From Bailinhaonella thermotolerans (lineage in GTDB: Bacteria; Actinomycetota; Actinomycetes; Streptosporangiales; Streptosporangiaceae), in NCBI RefSeq assembly GCF_003594875.1, contig NZ_QZEY01000004.1, positions 1 through 64,000 on the forward strand: 64,000 bases of DNA, written 5' to 3'. Below are positions 50,115-58,423 of the stretch, piece after piece. Position 1 is the first letter of the stretch; each line of letters begins with the position of its first letter. Made by a program: the position numbers and the translations under genes. The notes beneath the pieces are model-generated. The model saw nothing but the letters and a program-made list of their open reading frames with translations, did no database searches and was not told where the DNA came from.

Positions 50115-50673
50115 CGATGATCCCCAATCGCTCTATCAAGATCAGAAACGCCGCGGCGTACGGCGAGTCGCCCACCTCACGGCGTACCCGCGTCCAGTCG
50201 ATCTGCTCGCGCAGCGCCCGGACGATCGGCAGCACGGCGCCGAAGTCGCACGCGTGCTCGGACAGCGCGGCCAGCCGGAACGACACCAGGTCGGTGGCGG
50301 ACAGGACCGGCATGAGGACGGAGGCGACCTCGACCTCGTCGGCGCGGTCCAGCAGTTCCCGGGTCACCGGCTTGCCCGCCGCCCGGTAGATGAGGTCCAC
50401 CAGCCGGTCGTCGTCGTACGCCTTCACCAGCCAGTCCTCCGGCGGCCTGATCGTGGTCATGCCCACCGCCGACAGGGCCCGGAGCGCCGCCTCGGCGTCC
50501 GACTGAAGGATCACGAAGTCCACGTCGTGCGCCGAGGGGGGCGCACCGCGCGCGTACGCGGCGTAGCTTCCGGCGAGGGCGAAGGGGAGACTGGACTCCT
50601 TGAGCGCCGACGCCGCACGTTTCAACGTCTCGATCAGCGGCCCGAACAGGGCGTTTTCGGCCTCTCGGCTCAT
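50101..50673 (-). CDS. Nucleotidyltransferase-fold protein
   Basis: Protein of 190 aa. The core pattern of the nucleotidyltransferase fold is clear: G35-S36 in FALAGSYAAYARG and the acidic pair D50/D52 in HDVDFVI, followed by EDWLVKAYDDDRLVDLIYRA. Such proteins may adenylylate or uridylylate a target or a small molecule. It is the first gene of the operon with BON and phosphoesterase genes and is divergent from the hemerythrin gene. Confidence 0.82.
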   Translation of the reverse strand: MSREAENALFGPLIETLKRAASALKESSLPFALAGSYAAYARGAPPSAHDVDFVILQSDAEAALRALSAVGMTTIRPPEDWLVKAYDDDRLVDLIYRAAGKPVTRELLDRADEVEVASVLMPVLSATDLVSFRLAALSEHACDFGAVLPIVRALREQIDWTRVRREVGDSPYAAAFLILIERLGIIDGDE

Positions 50674-50700
50674 GGGCCCTCGCTACCCCCCAAAGCGCCC

Positions 50701-50725
50701 GTTTACTCCCCGGCCCCTGGGGTAC
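50701..50725 (+). promoter_or_regulatory. SigB/SigF-type stress promoter
   Basis: GTTT (50701-50704), a 15-nt spacer and GGGTAC (50720-50725) match the general-stress sigma consensus GTTT-N15-GGGTAY of Streptomyces SigB and mycobacterial SigF. The hemerythrin ATG is about 70 nt beyond the predicted start site. Confidence 0.7.
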
Positions 50726-50801
50726 CCGCCGGGCTGGTAACCGACCAGCGGCCTGGGCAGGCAGGCCGGCGGAATCCACTGCACGGAAGGGTGACCCCAG
50801 C

Positions 50802-51365
50802 ATGCGAGATCACGGGGAAAGCGTGATCGAGATCCTGACCACCGATCACCGAGAAGTCGAGGGCGTCTTCCACCGGCTGGAGAACGGCCGGCTGGACGAT
50901 CCCGCCGAGCGCAAGAACCTCGCGCAGCAGGCGATCATCGAGCTGGTGCGGCACTCCGTCGCCGAGGAGATGTACCTCTACCCGGCCACGCGGAAGTTCG
51001 TCCCGAACGGCGACGTGATCGCCGACCGGGAGATCGCCGACCACGCGGCCGCCGAACGCGTGATGAAGGAGCTGGAGACCCTGGAGCCGGACGCCCCCCG
51101 CTTCGAGCCCGCCCTGCGCGAGCTGATGACGGAGGTCCGCCGCCACATCCAGGACGAGGAGAGCAACCTCTTCCCCCTGCTGGTCCAGCACTGCGACCCC
51201 GAGGAGCTGCTGGATCTCGGCCGGAGCGTGGAGCGTGCCAAGAAGCTGGCTCCGACCCGGCCGCACCCCTCCGCGCCCGACCGGCCTCCGCTCAACAAGC
51301 TCCTGGCCCCCGGCGCCGGCTTGGTGGACCGCGTCCGCGACGCCTTCTCCAAGAGAGGTGAGTGA
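50802..51365 (+). CDS. Hemerythrin HHE-domain protein
   Basis: Cytoplasmic diiron protein of 187 aa: a four-helix bundle with ligand candidates H16 (TTDHREVE), H51 and E55 (VRHSVAEEMYLYP), H81 (ADHAAAERV), and H115 with E119 (RRHIQDEESNLFP). Actinobacterial members respond to oxygen, NO or peroxide stress. The C-terminal 50 residues are an extended Pro/Lys-rich tail. The upstream GTTT-N15-GGGTAC element suggests general-stress control. Confidence 0.93.
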   Translation: MRDHGESVIEILTTDHREVEGVFHRLENGRLDDPAERKNLAQQAIIELVRHSVAEEMYLYPATRKFVPNGDVIADREIADHAAAERVMKELETLEPDAPRFEPALRELMTEVRRHIQDEESNLFPLLVQHCDPEELLDLGRSVERAKKLAPTRPHPSAPDRPPLNKLLAPGAGLVDRVRDAFSKRGE

Positions 51366-51405
51366 GACCTCGGCCCGGTCGTGAGGAACCCGGTCTGAGA
51401 CGAAG

Positions 51406-51444
51406 GCGGCCGCCGCGAGAGGAATCCCCTCTCGCGGCGGCCGC
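51406..51444 (+). terminator. Very strong hairpin terminator
   Basis: A perfect 17-bp stem (GCGGCCGCCGCGAGAGG, 51406-51422; complement 51428-51444) with a 5-nt loop, 40 nt after the hemerythrin stop. Confidence 0.85.
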
Positions 51445-51552
51445 GTCATGTCCGCCCGGTACGGCTCCCGCGGGCGCCGCCCCCGCCGTACGGCCGAGGG
51501 CGGCGCGCCCGCACGGCTCCCGCCGGGGCCGTACGGCTCACGCAGGCGCGAT

Positions 51553-51642
51553 CCGTACGGCGCGCGGCAGGCGAGGGGCGAGCCGTACGGCGTGCGGCAG
51601 GCGAGGGGTGCGGCGTACGGCGCGCGGCAGGCGAGGGGCGGG
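51553..51642. repeat. Three tandem 30-bp repeats
   Basis: Units 51553-51582, 51583-51612 and 51613-51642 share CGTACGGCGCGCGGCAGGCG plus AGGGG and differ at few positions. The array ends just 2 nt before the stop of the siderophore-binding lipoprotein gene, between convergent genes. Each unit carries a GTACGG motif. Confidence 0.9.
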
Positions 51643-51644
51643 GA

Positions 51645-52655
51645 TCAGCCGGCCCTGGCGGGGTCCACGCCGAAGATCTTCGCGAGGTCGTCGAGGACGG
51701 CGTGGGCGCCGTGGACGCCGACCGCGCTCATCCAGGTCAGGTCCTCGACCTCGTGCTTCTCGCCCTTGAGCTTGCCCCACAGTGGGTTGGTCTCGAACGC
51801 CCTGCGGGTCTTCTCCCAGGCGTTCTTCTCGTCCTTGTAGGTGGAGATGAAGATGTGCTCGGCGTCGAGGTCGGTGATGCGCTCGGGGCTGACGTCCACC
51901 ACGATCGAGTCCTTGACCGTCGGCTGGCCCGCCGGGCGGACGAAGCCGGCGTCCTTCAGGACGATGCCGCTGTAGGAGTTCTCGACGTAGAGGCGCACCG
52001 TGGGCTCGTCGGTGAAGCGCAGGATCGAGATCGTCGGGGCCTTGCCGCCGTTCCCGGCCTTGATCGCCTCGCCGATCCGGGCCGCGCGCGCCTCGTACTC
52101 CTTGATCTTCCGCTCGGCCAGGTCCTCCTTGCCGAGCGCCCGGCCGACCAGGCGCAGGTTGTCCTTCCAGATCGCGCCGGTGGTCTCGCTGAACACGGTC
52201 GGCGCGATCTGGCTGAGCTGGCCGTAGAGCTGCTCGTGGCGGACCTTGGCGGACAGGATCAGGTCCGGCTTGAGCAGCTTGACCTGCTCCAGGCTCGGCT
52301 GCGTGAGCGGGCCGACCGGCTTGGCGGCCTTGCCGTACCGCCGCGCCGACTCCCCGAGGTACGCCGGGAGCGTCTCGTTGACCGCGCGGTACGTCGTGTA
52401 GCCGACGACCTCGGTCTCCAGCGCGAGCGCGGCGTCCACGAAGCTCTGGTCGAGCGCGACGACCCGCTTGACCGGCTTGGTGATCTTCGTGGTGCCCATC
52501 GCGTGGGTCACCGTCCGCTCGGCGCCGCGCCCCTCGGCCGCCTTGTCACCCCCCGAAGAGCCCGCGCCGCAGCCCGCCAGGCCGAACGCCGCGGCCGCGA
52601 CGGCCAGTCCGGCCACGATCCTGCCCAGCGGCCGCCGGTGCGGTGAACCCTTCAT
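51645..52655 (-). CDS. Ferric-siderophore-binding lipoprotein
   Basis: Periplasmic-binding-protein-type lipoprotein of 336 aa. It has a signal peptide with lipobox LAGC (C29), then a FecB/FhuD-like two-lobe fold (VKRVVALDQSFVDAALALETEVVGYTTY; LLKPDLILSAKVRHEQLYGQLSQIAPTVF; DAEHIFIST). It delivers iron-siderophore to the divergent FecCD-type permeases. GAGAGGATC precedes ATG 52655. Two iron boxes lie in the shared promoter. Confidence 0.94.
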   Translation of the reverse strand: MKGSPHRRPLGRIVAGLAVAAAAFGLAGCGAGSSGGDKAAEGRGAERTVTHAMGTTKITKPVKRVVALDQSFVDAALALETEVVGYTTYRAVNETLPAYLGESARRYGKAAKPVGPLTQPSLEQVKLLKPDLILSAKVRHEQLYGQLSQIAPTVFSETTGAIWKDNLRLVGRALGKEDLAERKIKEYEARAARIGEAIKAGNGGKAPTISILRFTDEPTVRLYVENSYSGIVLKDAGFVRPAGQPTVKDSIVVDVSPERITDLDAEHIFISTYKDEKNAWEKTRRAFETNPLWGKLKGEKHEVEDLTWMSAVGVHGAHAVLDDLAKIFGVDPARAG

Positions 52656-52717
52656 CTCGATCCTCTCGATCACGGTGATTCGGCGGACGTGACGCCGCCC
52701 GCCCGGGTACAGCCTAG

Positions 52718-52756
52718 TTAGGTAAGCCTTGCCTGAATAAGGTAAGACATACCTAA
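52718..52756. promoter_or_regulatory. Two abutting DmdR/IdeR-type iron boxes
   Basis: TTAGGTAAGCCTTGCCTGA (52718-52736) and TAAGGTAAGACATACCTAA (52738-52756) each resemble the DtxR-family 19-mer consensus and are 1 bp apart. They sit between the binding-protein gene and the permease operon, followed by a -10-like TAGAAT (52762-52767) for the latter. Iron-loaded regulator should shut both directions. Confidence 0.9.
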
Positions 52757-52804
52757 TGAGCTAGAATCTCGGGGGTCCAGGCGCGGTGTTCGAGAGGTGA
52801 GAGC

Positions 52805-53809
52805 GTGACGGCACTGAGGCGTCACCGCCTTCTCTCCCTGGCCGTCCTGCTGGCGTTCCTCGCCGTCGCCGCCGTGCTCAGCGTCGCGATCGGGTCGAAG
52901 TCCATCTCCCCGCTCTCCGTGCTGAGCGCCCTGTGGAACGCCGGCGACTCCGAGAGCGACATCATCGTCAACTCGCTGCGCGTCCCCCGGACCGGCTTCG
53001 GCGTGCTCGCCGGGGCCGCGCTGGGCGTCGCGGGGGCCCTCATGCAGGGCCACACGCGCAACCCGCTGGCCGACCCCGGGCTGCTCGGCGTCACGCAGGG
53101 GGCCGGGTTCACCATGGTCTCCGCCGTCTTCCTGCTCGGCGTGACCGACCTGCGCGTCTACATCTGGTACGGCTTCGCCGGGGCGCTCGTCGCCAGCCTC
53201 GCGGTGTTCGCGCTCGGCACGATGGGCCGCGGCGGGCCGACCCCGGTCACGCTGGCGCTGGCCGGGGCCGCCGTCAGCGCGCTGCTGCACGCCCTGACCT
53301 CGGGGCTGGTCCTGCTCGACCAGCAGGCGCTGGACGTGTTCCGGTTCTGGCAGAGCGGCTCCATCGCCGGGCGCGACCCCGCCCTGCTCGGCGAGATGCT
53401 CCCGTTCGTCCTCGTCGGCCTGGTGCTCGCGTTCTTCAACGCCCCCGGGCTCAACGCGCTCTCGCTCGGCGAGGACGTCGCCCGCTCGCTCGGCCAGCGC
53501 GTCTGGCTCACCCGGGCCGTCGGCGTCGCCGCGATCACGCTGCTCACCGGGGCCGCCGTCGCCGCGTGCGGGGCGCTGGCCTTCGTCGGGCTGGCCGTGC
53601 CGCACGCCGCGCGGTTCCTGTCCGGCCCCGACCACCGCTGGCTCCTGCCGTACAGCGCGGTCCTGGGCGGCACGCTGCTGCTCGTCGCGGACGTCCTCGG
53701 GCGCGTCGTCGCGCGGCCGGGGGAGCTGGAGGTCGGGATCACGCTGGCGCTGATCGGCGCCCCCTTCTTCATCGCGCTGGTCCGGCGCAGGAAGCCGGTG
53801 CGGCTGTGA
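52805..53809 (+). CDS. Iron-siderophore ABC permease, FecCD family (first)
   Basis: Membrane permease of 334 aa with about ten TM helices. FecCD motifs are LRVPRTGFGVLAGAALGVAGALMQGHTRNPLADPGLLG and GALAFVGLAVPHAARFL. It forms a heterodimer with the next gene product. GTG start at 52805; its stop overlaps the next GTG (GTGA). Expression is expected only in iron starvation. Confidence 0.95.
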   Translation: MTALRRHRLLSLAVLLAFLAVAAVLSVAIGSKSISPLSVLSALWNAGDSESDIIVNSLRVPRTGFGVLAGAALGVAGALMQGHTRNPLADPGLLGVTQGAGFTMVSAVFLLGVTDLRVYIWYGFAGALVASLAVFALGTMGRGGPTPVTLALAGAAVSALLHALTSGLVLLDQQALDVFRFWQSGSIAGRDPALLGEMLPFVLVGLVLAFFNAPGLNALSLGEDVARSLGQRVWLTRAVGVAAITLLTGAAVAACGALAFVGLAVPHAARFLSGPDHRWLLPYSAVLGGTLLLVADVLGRVVARPGELEVGITLALIGAPFFIALVRRRKPVRL

Positions 53810-54888
53810 CGCTCTCGAAGACCTCCCCGCCCCCGGTCCGCCGCTCGTCGGTACGGCTGGCGCGGGCCTCCTTCCCGGTCAAGGCGCGGGCGCTGGCCGT
53901 GCCGCTGGCCGGGCTGGGCGTGCTGGTCCTGCTGATCGCGCTGAGCCTCGGGCGCGGCGACGTCCCGATCAGCGTCCCCGAGGTCGTCCGGACCCTGTTC
54001 GGGGCCGGCGACGAGGGGAACTACTGGGTGATCATGGACCTGCGCATGCCCCGCGCGCTCACCGGCGCCCTCGTCGGGGCGGCGCTGGCGCTGGCCGGGG
54101 CGATCATGCAGACGGTCGCCCGCAACCCGCTGGCCAGCCCCGACGTGCTCGGCGTGACCTCGGGCGCGAGCGCCGCCGTGGTCGCGGTCGTCGTGCTCAG
54201 CGGCAGCGCGTACGGCGGGGTCAGCGGTCTCGTGGCGCAGGCCGGGGTCCCGGCGGCGGCGCTCGCGGGCGGGCTCGCGGGCGGCTTCGCGGTGTACGCC
54301 CTGGCGTGGCGGCGCGGGCTGGACGGGTTCCGGCTCGTGCTCGTCGGCATCGGCGTGCAGGCCGTGCTGGTCAACCTGAAGTACTGGCTGCTCACCCTGG
54401 GCGACGTGAACGACGCCGGGCGGGCGATGGTGTGGATCACCGGCAGCCTCAACGGGCGCGGCTGGGAGCACGTCGAGCCGGTCGGGATCGCGCTCGCCGT
54501 GCTGATCCCGCTGACCCTGCTGGGCGCCCGCACGCTCGGCGCGCTCCAGTTCGGCGACGACACCGCGCGCGGGCTGGGCGTCCGCGTCGATCGCGGCCGG
54601 GCGCTGCTCGTGCTGGGCGCGGTGCTGCTGGCCGCCGTCGCGACCGCCTCGGCCGGCCCGGTCCAGTTCGTCGCCCTGGCCGCCCCGCAGATCGCGCTGC
54701 GGCTGAGCGGCGCGTCGCAGCCCCCGCTGATCGCCTCGGCGGTGACCGGCGCCGTGCTCACGCTCGGGGCCGACCTCATCGCGCGCACCGCGTTCCACGC
54801 CGTCGAGCTCCCGGTTGGCGTGATCACCGCCGTGCTCGGCGCGCCGTACCTGATCTATCTGCTCATCCGTCAGAGGAGGCGGGCATGA
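53806..54888 (+). CDS. Iron-siderophore ABC permease, FecCD family (second)
   Basis: Membrane permease of 360 aa, paralogue of the preceding gene product. Motifs are DLRMPRALTGALVGAALALAGAIMQTVARNPLASPDVLG and GPVQFVALAAPQIALRLSG. The start is the coupled GTG at 53806; the stop overlaps the ATPase ATG (ATGA). A cytoplasmic N-terminus of about 30 residues precedes TM1. Confidence 0.95.
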   Translation: MTLSKTSPPPVRRSSVRLARASFPVKARALAVPLAGLGVLVLLIALSLGRGDVPISVPEVVRTLFGAGDEGNYWVIMDLRMPRALTGALVGAALALAGAIMQTVARNPLASPDVLGVTSGASAAVVAVVVLSGSAYGGVSGLVAQAGVPAAALAGGLAGGFAVYALAWRRGLDGFRLVLVGIGVQAVLVNLKYWLLTLGDVNDAGRAMVWITGSLNGRGWEHVEPVGIALAVLIPLTLLGARTLGALQFGDDTARGLGVRVDRGRALLVLGAVLLAAVATASAGPVQFVALAAPQIALRLSGASQPPLIASAVTGAVLTLGADLIARTAFHAVELPVGVITAVLGAPYLIYLLIRQRRRA

Positions 54889-55700
54889 CCTCGACCCGAC
54901 TTTCGGCCAGGGAACTGCGGCTGGGGTACGGCGAACGCCTCATCGTGGACGGCCTCGACCTGGACGTGGCCGACGGCTCGGTGACGGCCGTGATCGGGCC
55001 CAACGGCTGCGGCAAGTCCACCCTGCTCCGCGCCCTGGGCCGGCTCCTCGCGCCGCGCGGGGGCCACGTGCTGCTGGACGGCAAGCGGATCGACAAGACG
55101 CCGACGCGCGAGGTCGCCAAGGTGCTCGGGGTGCTCCCGCAGGCGCCGACCGCGCCCGAGGGGCTGACGGTGGCCGACCTGGTGACGCGCGGGCGGCACC
55201 CGCACCAGTCGTGGTACCGCCAGTGGTCCTCCGACGACGAGTCCGCGGTGACCGAGGCGCTGACGATGACCGGCATGCTCGACCTGGCCGACCGGGACCT
55301 GGACGAGCTGTCCGGCGGGCAGCGGCAGCGCGCGTGGATCTCCATGGCGCTCGCGCAGGGCACGGACCTGCTGCTGCTGGACGAGCCCACGACGTACCTG
55401 GACCTGGCGCACCAGGTGGAGGTGCTGGACCTGGTCAGGTCGCTGCACACCCACGGCCGCACGATCGTCATGGTGCTGCACGACCTCAACCTGGCCGCCC
55501 GTTACGCCGACCGCCTCGTCGCCATGAAGTCCGGCCGGATCATCGCGCAGGGCGCGCCCGCCGAGGTGCTCACCGAGGAGCTGCTGGAGGAGGTCTTCGG
55601 CCTCACCGCCCGCGTCATCGAGGACCCGGTGGCCGGGACCCCGCTGGTCGTGCCCATCTCCGTCCACCACCGCGTCCCGGAGCCCGTCCCCGCCGAGTGA
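54885..55700 (+). CDS. Iron-siderophore ABC ATPase (FecE/FepC type)
   Basis: ATPase of 271 aa. Walker A is GPNGCGKSTLL (about 38-48), signature LSGGQRQRAWISMALAQ, Walker B LLLLDEPTTYLDL and the H-loop VLHDLNLA. The TYLD form is typical of iron-siderophore importers. It completes the importer with two permeases and the divergent lipoprotein. GAGGAGG precedes ATG 54885. Two 20-bp copies of a CCGTACGG-containing repeat follow the stop. Confidence 0.96.
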   Translation: MTSTRLSARELRLGYGERLIVDGLDLDVADGSVTAVIGPNGCGKSTLLRALGRLLAPRGGHVLLDGKRIDKTPTREVAKVLGVLPQAPTAPEGLTVADLVTRGRHPHQSWYRQWSSDDESAVTEALTMTGMLDLADRDLDELSGGQRQRAWISMALAQGTDLLLLDEPTTYLDLAHQVEVLDLVRSLHTHGRTIVMVLHDLNLAARYADRLVAMKSGRIIAQGAPAEVLTEELLEEVFGLTARVIEDPVAGTPLVVPISVHHRVPEPVPAE

Positions 55701-55772
55701 CCCCCGCACGCCGTACGGCGTGAGCCCGGCCGTACGGCGTGAGCCCGGTCGCCGCGGGCCGTGCCGGTCGGG

Positions 55773-56585
55773 TCAGGACCAGTGGGCGGGACGGGAGACC
55801 GCGGCGGGCAGGCGGGTGGCGGCGTCGCCGCGGGCGGCGTTGGCCTGGGCCTGGGTGAGGAAGATCGCGCCGGTCAGGTCGGCGCCGGAGAGGTCGGCGT
55901 CGCGCAGGTCGGCCCCGATCAGGTCGGCCTGGCGCAGGTCCGCGCGGCGCAGGTCGGCGGCGATGAGGTAGGCCCCGCGCAGGTTGGCCCCGCGCAGGTC
56001 CGCGCCGCGCAGCCGCGCCCCCATGAGGTCGGCGCCGCGCAGCTCCTTCTTGCGGTGCCTCACCGGGCCGCGCACCAGCTCGCTCGTGCGCAGGAGCAGG
56101 ACGTTGACGGCCTCCCGGTGCGCGCCGACGTCGAGCGCGGCGAGGGCGGCGGCGTCCTCCAGGCTGAGGCGTTCGGTCTCGTCGAGGAGGCGGCGCAGCT
56201 CACCGTGGACCGGGCGGGCGGCCTTGAGCGTCAGGGCCTCGGAGAGGTACCACAGGAACTCGTGGAGCTGCCGCATCACCGGGAAGACCCCGAACATCGC
56301 CGAGGCGGTCTCCGCCGAGGACCGCCAGTCGCGCCCGGCGAAGGTGTGCTGGGAGACCTTCTGGCCCGCGCCGAAGCAGTCGAAGACCGTGCAGCCGGGG
56401 AAGCCGCTCCGCCGGAGCCGCGCGTGGATCCCGCAGCGGAAGTCGTCGCGCAGGTTGGCGCAGGGCTTCCCGGCGGGCTTGTCCACGGCGAAGTCGGCCG
56501 AGGCCGCGAACGGCAGCGCCACGCAGCACAACGCGAAGCAGTTCTCGCAGTCGGCGCGGAGTTCGAGCGGACGGTCCCCGGGCAT
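55773..56585 (-). CDS. Pentapeptide-repeat protein with N-terminal cysteine clusters
   Basis: Protein of 270 aa. Residues 13-70 hold cysteine groups ([10 protein letters not shown]42, C51, C65, C70) suggestive of metal or Fe-S binding. A helical middle (about 95-175) follows, then about 12 pentapeptide repeats (ADLRG-type, about 180-242) forming a right-handed quadrilateral beta-helix. Repeats such as [14 protein letters not shown] are regular. The function is unknown; it converges on the siderophore importer. Confidence 0.85.
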   Translation of the reverse strand: MPGDRPLELRADCENCFALCCVALPFAASADFAVDKPAGKPCANLRDDFRCGIHARLRRSGFPGCTVFDCFGAGQKVSQHTFAGRDWRSSAETASAMFGVFPVMRQLHEFLWYLSEALTLKAARPVHGELRRLLDETERLSLEDAAALAALDVGAHREAVNVLLLRTSELVRGPVRHRKKELRGADLMGARLRGADLRGANLRGAYLIAADLRRADLRQADLIGADLRDADLSGADLTGAIFLTQAQANAARGDAATRLPAAVSRPAHWS

Positions 56586-56753
56586 AGGTCCATTGTCGTC
56601 GCTGGGGCCGCGTGCTCGGTCCCGGCGGCCCGCCGCGCACGCCGTACGGCCCGGCCGGTCCGTGGGGCGTGACCTGGCGGGCCTGCGGGCCGCGCCGGCC
56701 CGTGGGGCGCCGCCCGGGGGCCACGCCGTACGGCCCGGCGGGCCGGCGCCTTG

Positions 56754-56780
56754 ACCCCGGGGGCATTACCTCCCCGGGGT
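56754..56780. promoter_or_regulatory. 9-bp dyad in a divergent promoter region
   Basis: ACCCCGGGG (56754-56762) and CCCCGGGGT (56772-56780) form an inverted repeat just after a -35-like TTGACC (56751-56756), 60 bp before the epimerase-like ATG. It may be an operator or a leader hairpin. Confidence 0.4.
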
Positions 56781-56839
56781 TTGTCTGCTCTGGGCGAATG
56801 CGGGAGCGATTCGCGGGGTGTGAGTGGTTTCGTGGAGTT

Positions 56840-57826
56840 ATGGAAATTCTTGTGCTAGGAGGGACCGCCTTCCTCGGTAAGGCGGTCTCCAGGGAGGCGC
56901 TCTCCCGGGGATATTCGGTCACCTGTCTGGCCCGCGGGGAGAGCGGAACGGTCGCCGAGGGGGCACGGCTGGTCGCGGGGGATCGGCGCGACCCCTCGGT
57001 CTACGACGCGCTGCTCGACCGGGAGTGGGACGCGGTCATCGAGGTCTCCTGGCAGCCGGGGTTCGTCCGGCAGGCGCTGGCGGCGCTCGGCGGCAGGGCG
57101 CGGCACTGGAGCTACGTGTCCTCCGTCAACGCCTACGCCTCCTACGACGTGGTCGGGGCGGACGAGTCGGCGGCGACGCTGGAGCCCGTCGACCAGGACG
57201 AGGTCGATGAGACGCAGTACGGCCCGGCGAAGGTCGCCTGCGAGCGGGCCTCGGCCGACGTGGTCGGCGACCGGCTGCTCGTGGTCCGCCCGGGGCTGAT
57301 CGGCGGGCCGGGCGACGAGAGCGGGCGCTCGGGCTACTGGGTGGCGCGGGCCGCCCGCGCCCCGGAGGAGCCGATGCTGGCGCCGGACACGCCCGACCTG
57401 CCCACGCAGGTGATCGACGTGCGGGACCTCGCGGCCTGGCTGCTCGACGCGGCCGAGAAGGGCCTCACCGGCACGTACGACGCGGTGGGCCCGGTCGTGC
57501 CGTTCCGCGAGTGGCTGGAGATGTCCCGCGCCGTCGGCGGGCACACCGGCCCGGTCGTGACCGCCGACTCGCGGTGGCTCGTCGAGCAGGGGGTGGCCCA
57601 GTACCTCGGGCCCGAGTCGCTGCCGATGTGGATCGTCGAGCCGGGCTACGAGGGCTGGTCGGCCCGGAGCGGGGCGGCCGCGGTCGCCGCCGGGCTGCGC
57701 CACCGGGACCGGGAGGACCTCCTCGCCGGCACCCTGGCCTGGGAGCGCGAGCAGGGCCTGGACCGCGAGCGGCGGGCCGGCCTCAGCGCCGGGCGCGAGC
57801 GCGAGCTGCTGGACAAGCTCGGCTGA
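56840..57826 (+). CDS. NAD-dependent epimerase/dehydratase-family (atypical SDR) protein
   Basis: Rossmann-fold protein of 328 aa. The cofactor motif is VLGGTAFLG (about 5-13) and the catalytic-type segment [11 protein letters not shown] is followed by YGPAK (about 127-131). C-terminal substrate-binding half includes [19 protein letters not shown]. It resembles reductases of the isoflavone-reductase/CSP41-like group. The substrate is unknown. GTGGAG precedes ATG 56840. Confidence 0.88.
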   Translation: MEILVLGGTAFLGKAVSREALSRGYSVTCLARGESGTVAEGARLVAGDRRDPSVYDALLDREWDAVIEVSWQPGFVRQALAALGGRARHWSYVSSVNAYASYDVVGADESAATLEPVDQDEVDETQYGPAKVACERASADVVGDRLLVVRPGLIGGPGDESGRSGYWVARAARAPEEPMLAPDTPDLPTQVIDVRDLAAWLLDAAEKGLTGTYDAVGPVVPFREWLEMSRAVGGHTGPVVTADSRWLVEQGVAQYLGPESLPMWIVEPGYEGWSARSGAAAVAAGLRHRDREDLLAGTLAWEREQGLDRERRAGLSAGRERELLDKLG

Positions 57827-57838
57827 CCGCGCGGCCGA

Positions 57839-58333
57839 TCAGTCCCGGCGGGCGCCGGGCGGCCAGATCACGCGGATCGGCAGGCCGCGTGATCTGGCCT
57901 CGGCCACCACGTCCGCCGTGCCGCCGTAGCCGCGCGCGGGCTTGCCGTCCCAGACCGCCAGGAGCTCGTGGGTCCGGTCGAGCATGAGCCGGCTGGCCGC
58001 CATGTGGGACTCCTCCGTGGGCGCGGGGTACGGCAGGCGGTGGACCCGGGAGGCCCGGGCCAGCAGCGCGTCGTACTCGGCGTGCGCGTCGGGGGGCAGG
58101 CAGTCCTTGTATCGCCCGGCGGGGACGACGACCTCCAGGGTGCCGCCGCGGGCCAGGAGCTCGCGGGCGAAGATCTGGTCGGCGCCGTCGGCCAGGCAGG
58201 AGATCCCGGCCAGGGAGTCCGGGAGCCCGGACAGGATCTTCCGGATCGCGTCCGAGACCAGCGACGCCGTCGTACGGCCGAGCCCGCGGTGGCCGGAGAT
58301 GCCCACGCGGTACGCGCCGCCGTCCCCTTCCAT
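57839..58333 (-). CDS. SLOG/DUF1273-like nucleotide-binding Rossmann protein
   Basis: Protein of 164 aa with the SLOG pattern: VGISGHRGLG near the N-terminus, ISCLADGADQIFARELLARGGTLEVVVPAGRYKD in the middle and LLAVWDGKPARGYGGTADVVAEARSRGLPI near the end. SLOG proteins bind nucleotides or nucleotide-derived signals, for example in stress and defence systems. The start is ATG 58333. The ATPase/sensor gene follows upstream on the same strand, 90 bp away, so they may form an operon. Confidence 0.82.
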   Translation of the reverse strand: MEGDGGAYRVGISGHRGLGRTTASLVSDAIRKILSGLPDSLAGISCLADGADQIFARELLARGGTLEVVVPAGRYKDCLPPDAHAEYDALLARASRVHRLPYPAPTEESHMAASRLMLDRTHELLAVWDGKPARGYGGTADVVAEARSRGLPIRVIWPPGARRD

Positions 58334-58423
58334 GCGACGTAGGCTAACCCGCCGCCCCCCGGCCAAACGCCCGCCCCGCCGGATCGCGCGCGAGGTGGGT
58401 CCGCGCGGGCGCGCCCGGCCCGG

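Noticed and set aside
51553-51642. CRISPR array
   Set aside because: The 30-bp units are directly abutting with no unique spacers, and there are no cas genes in the window.
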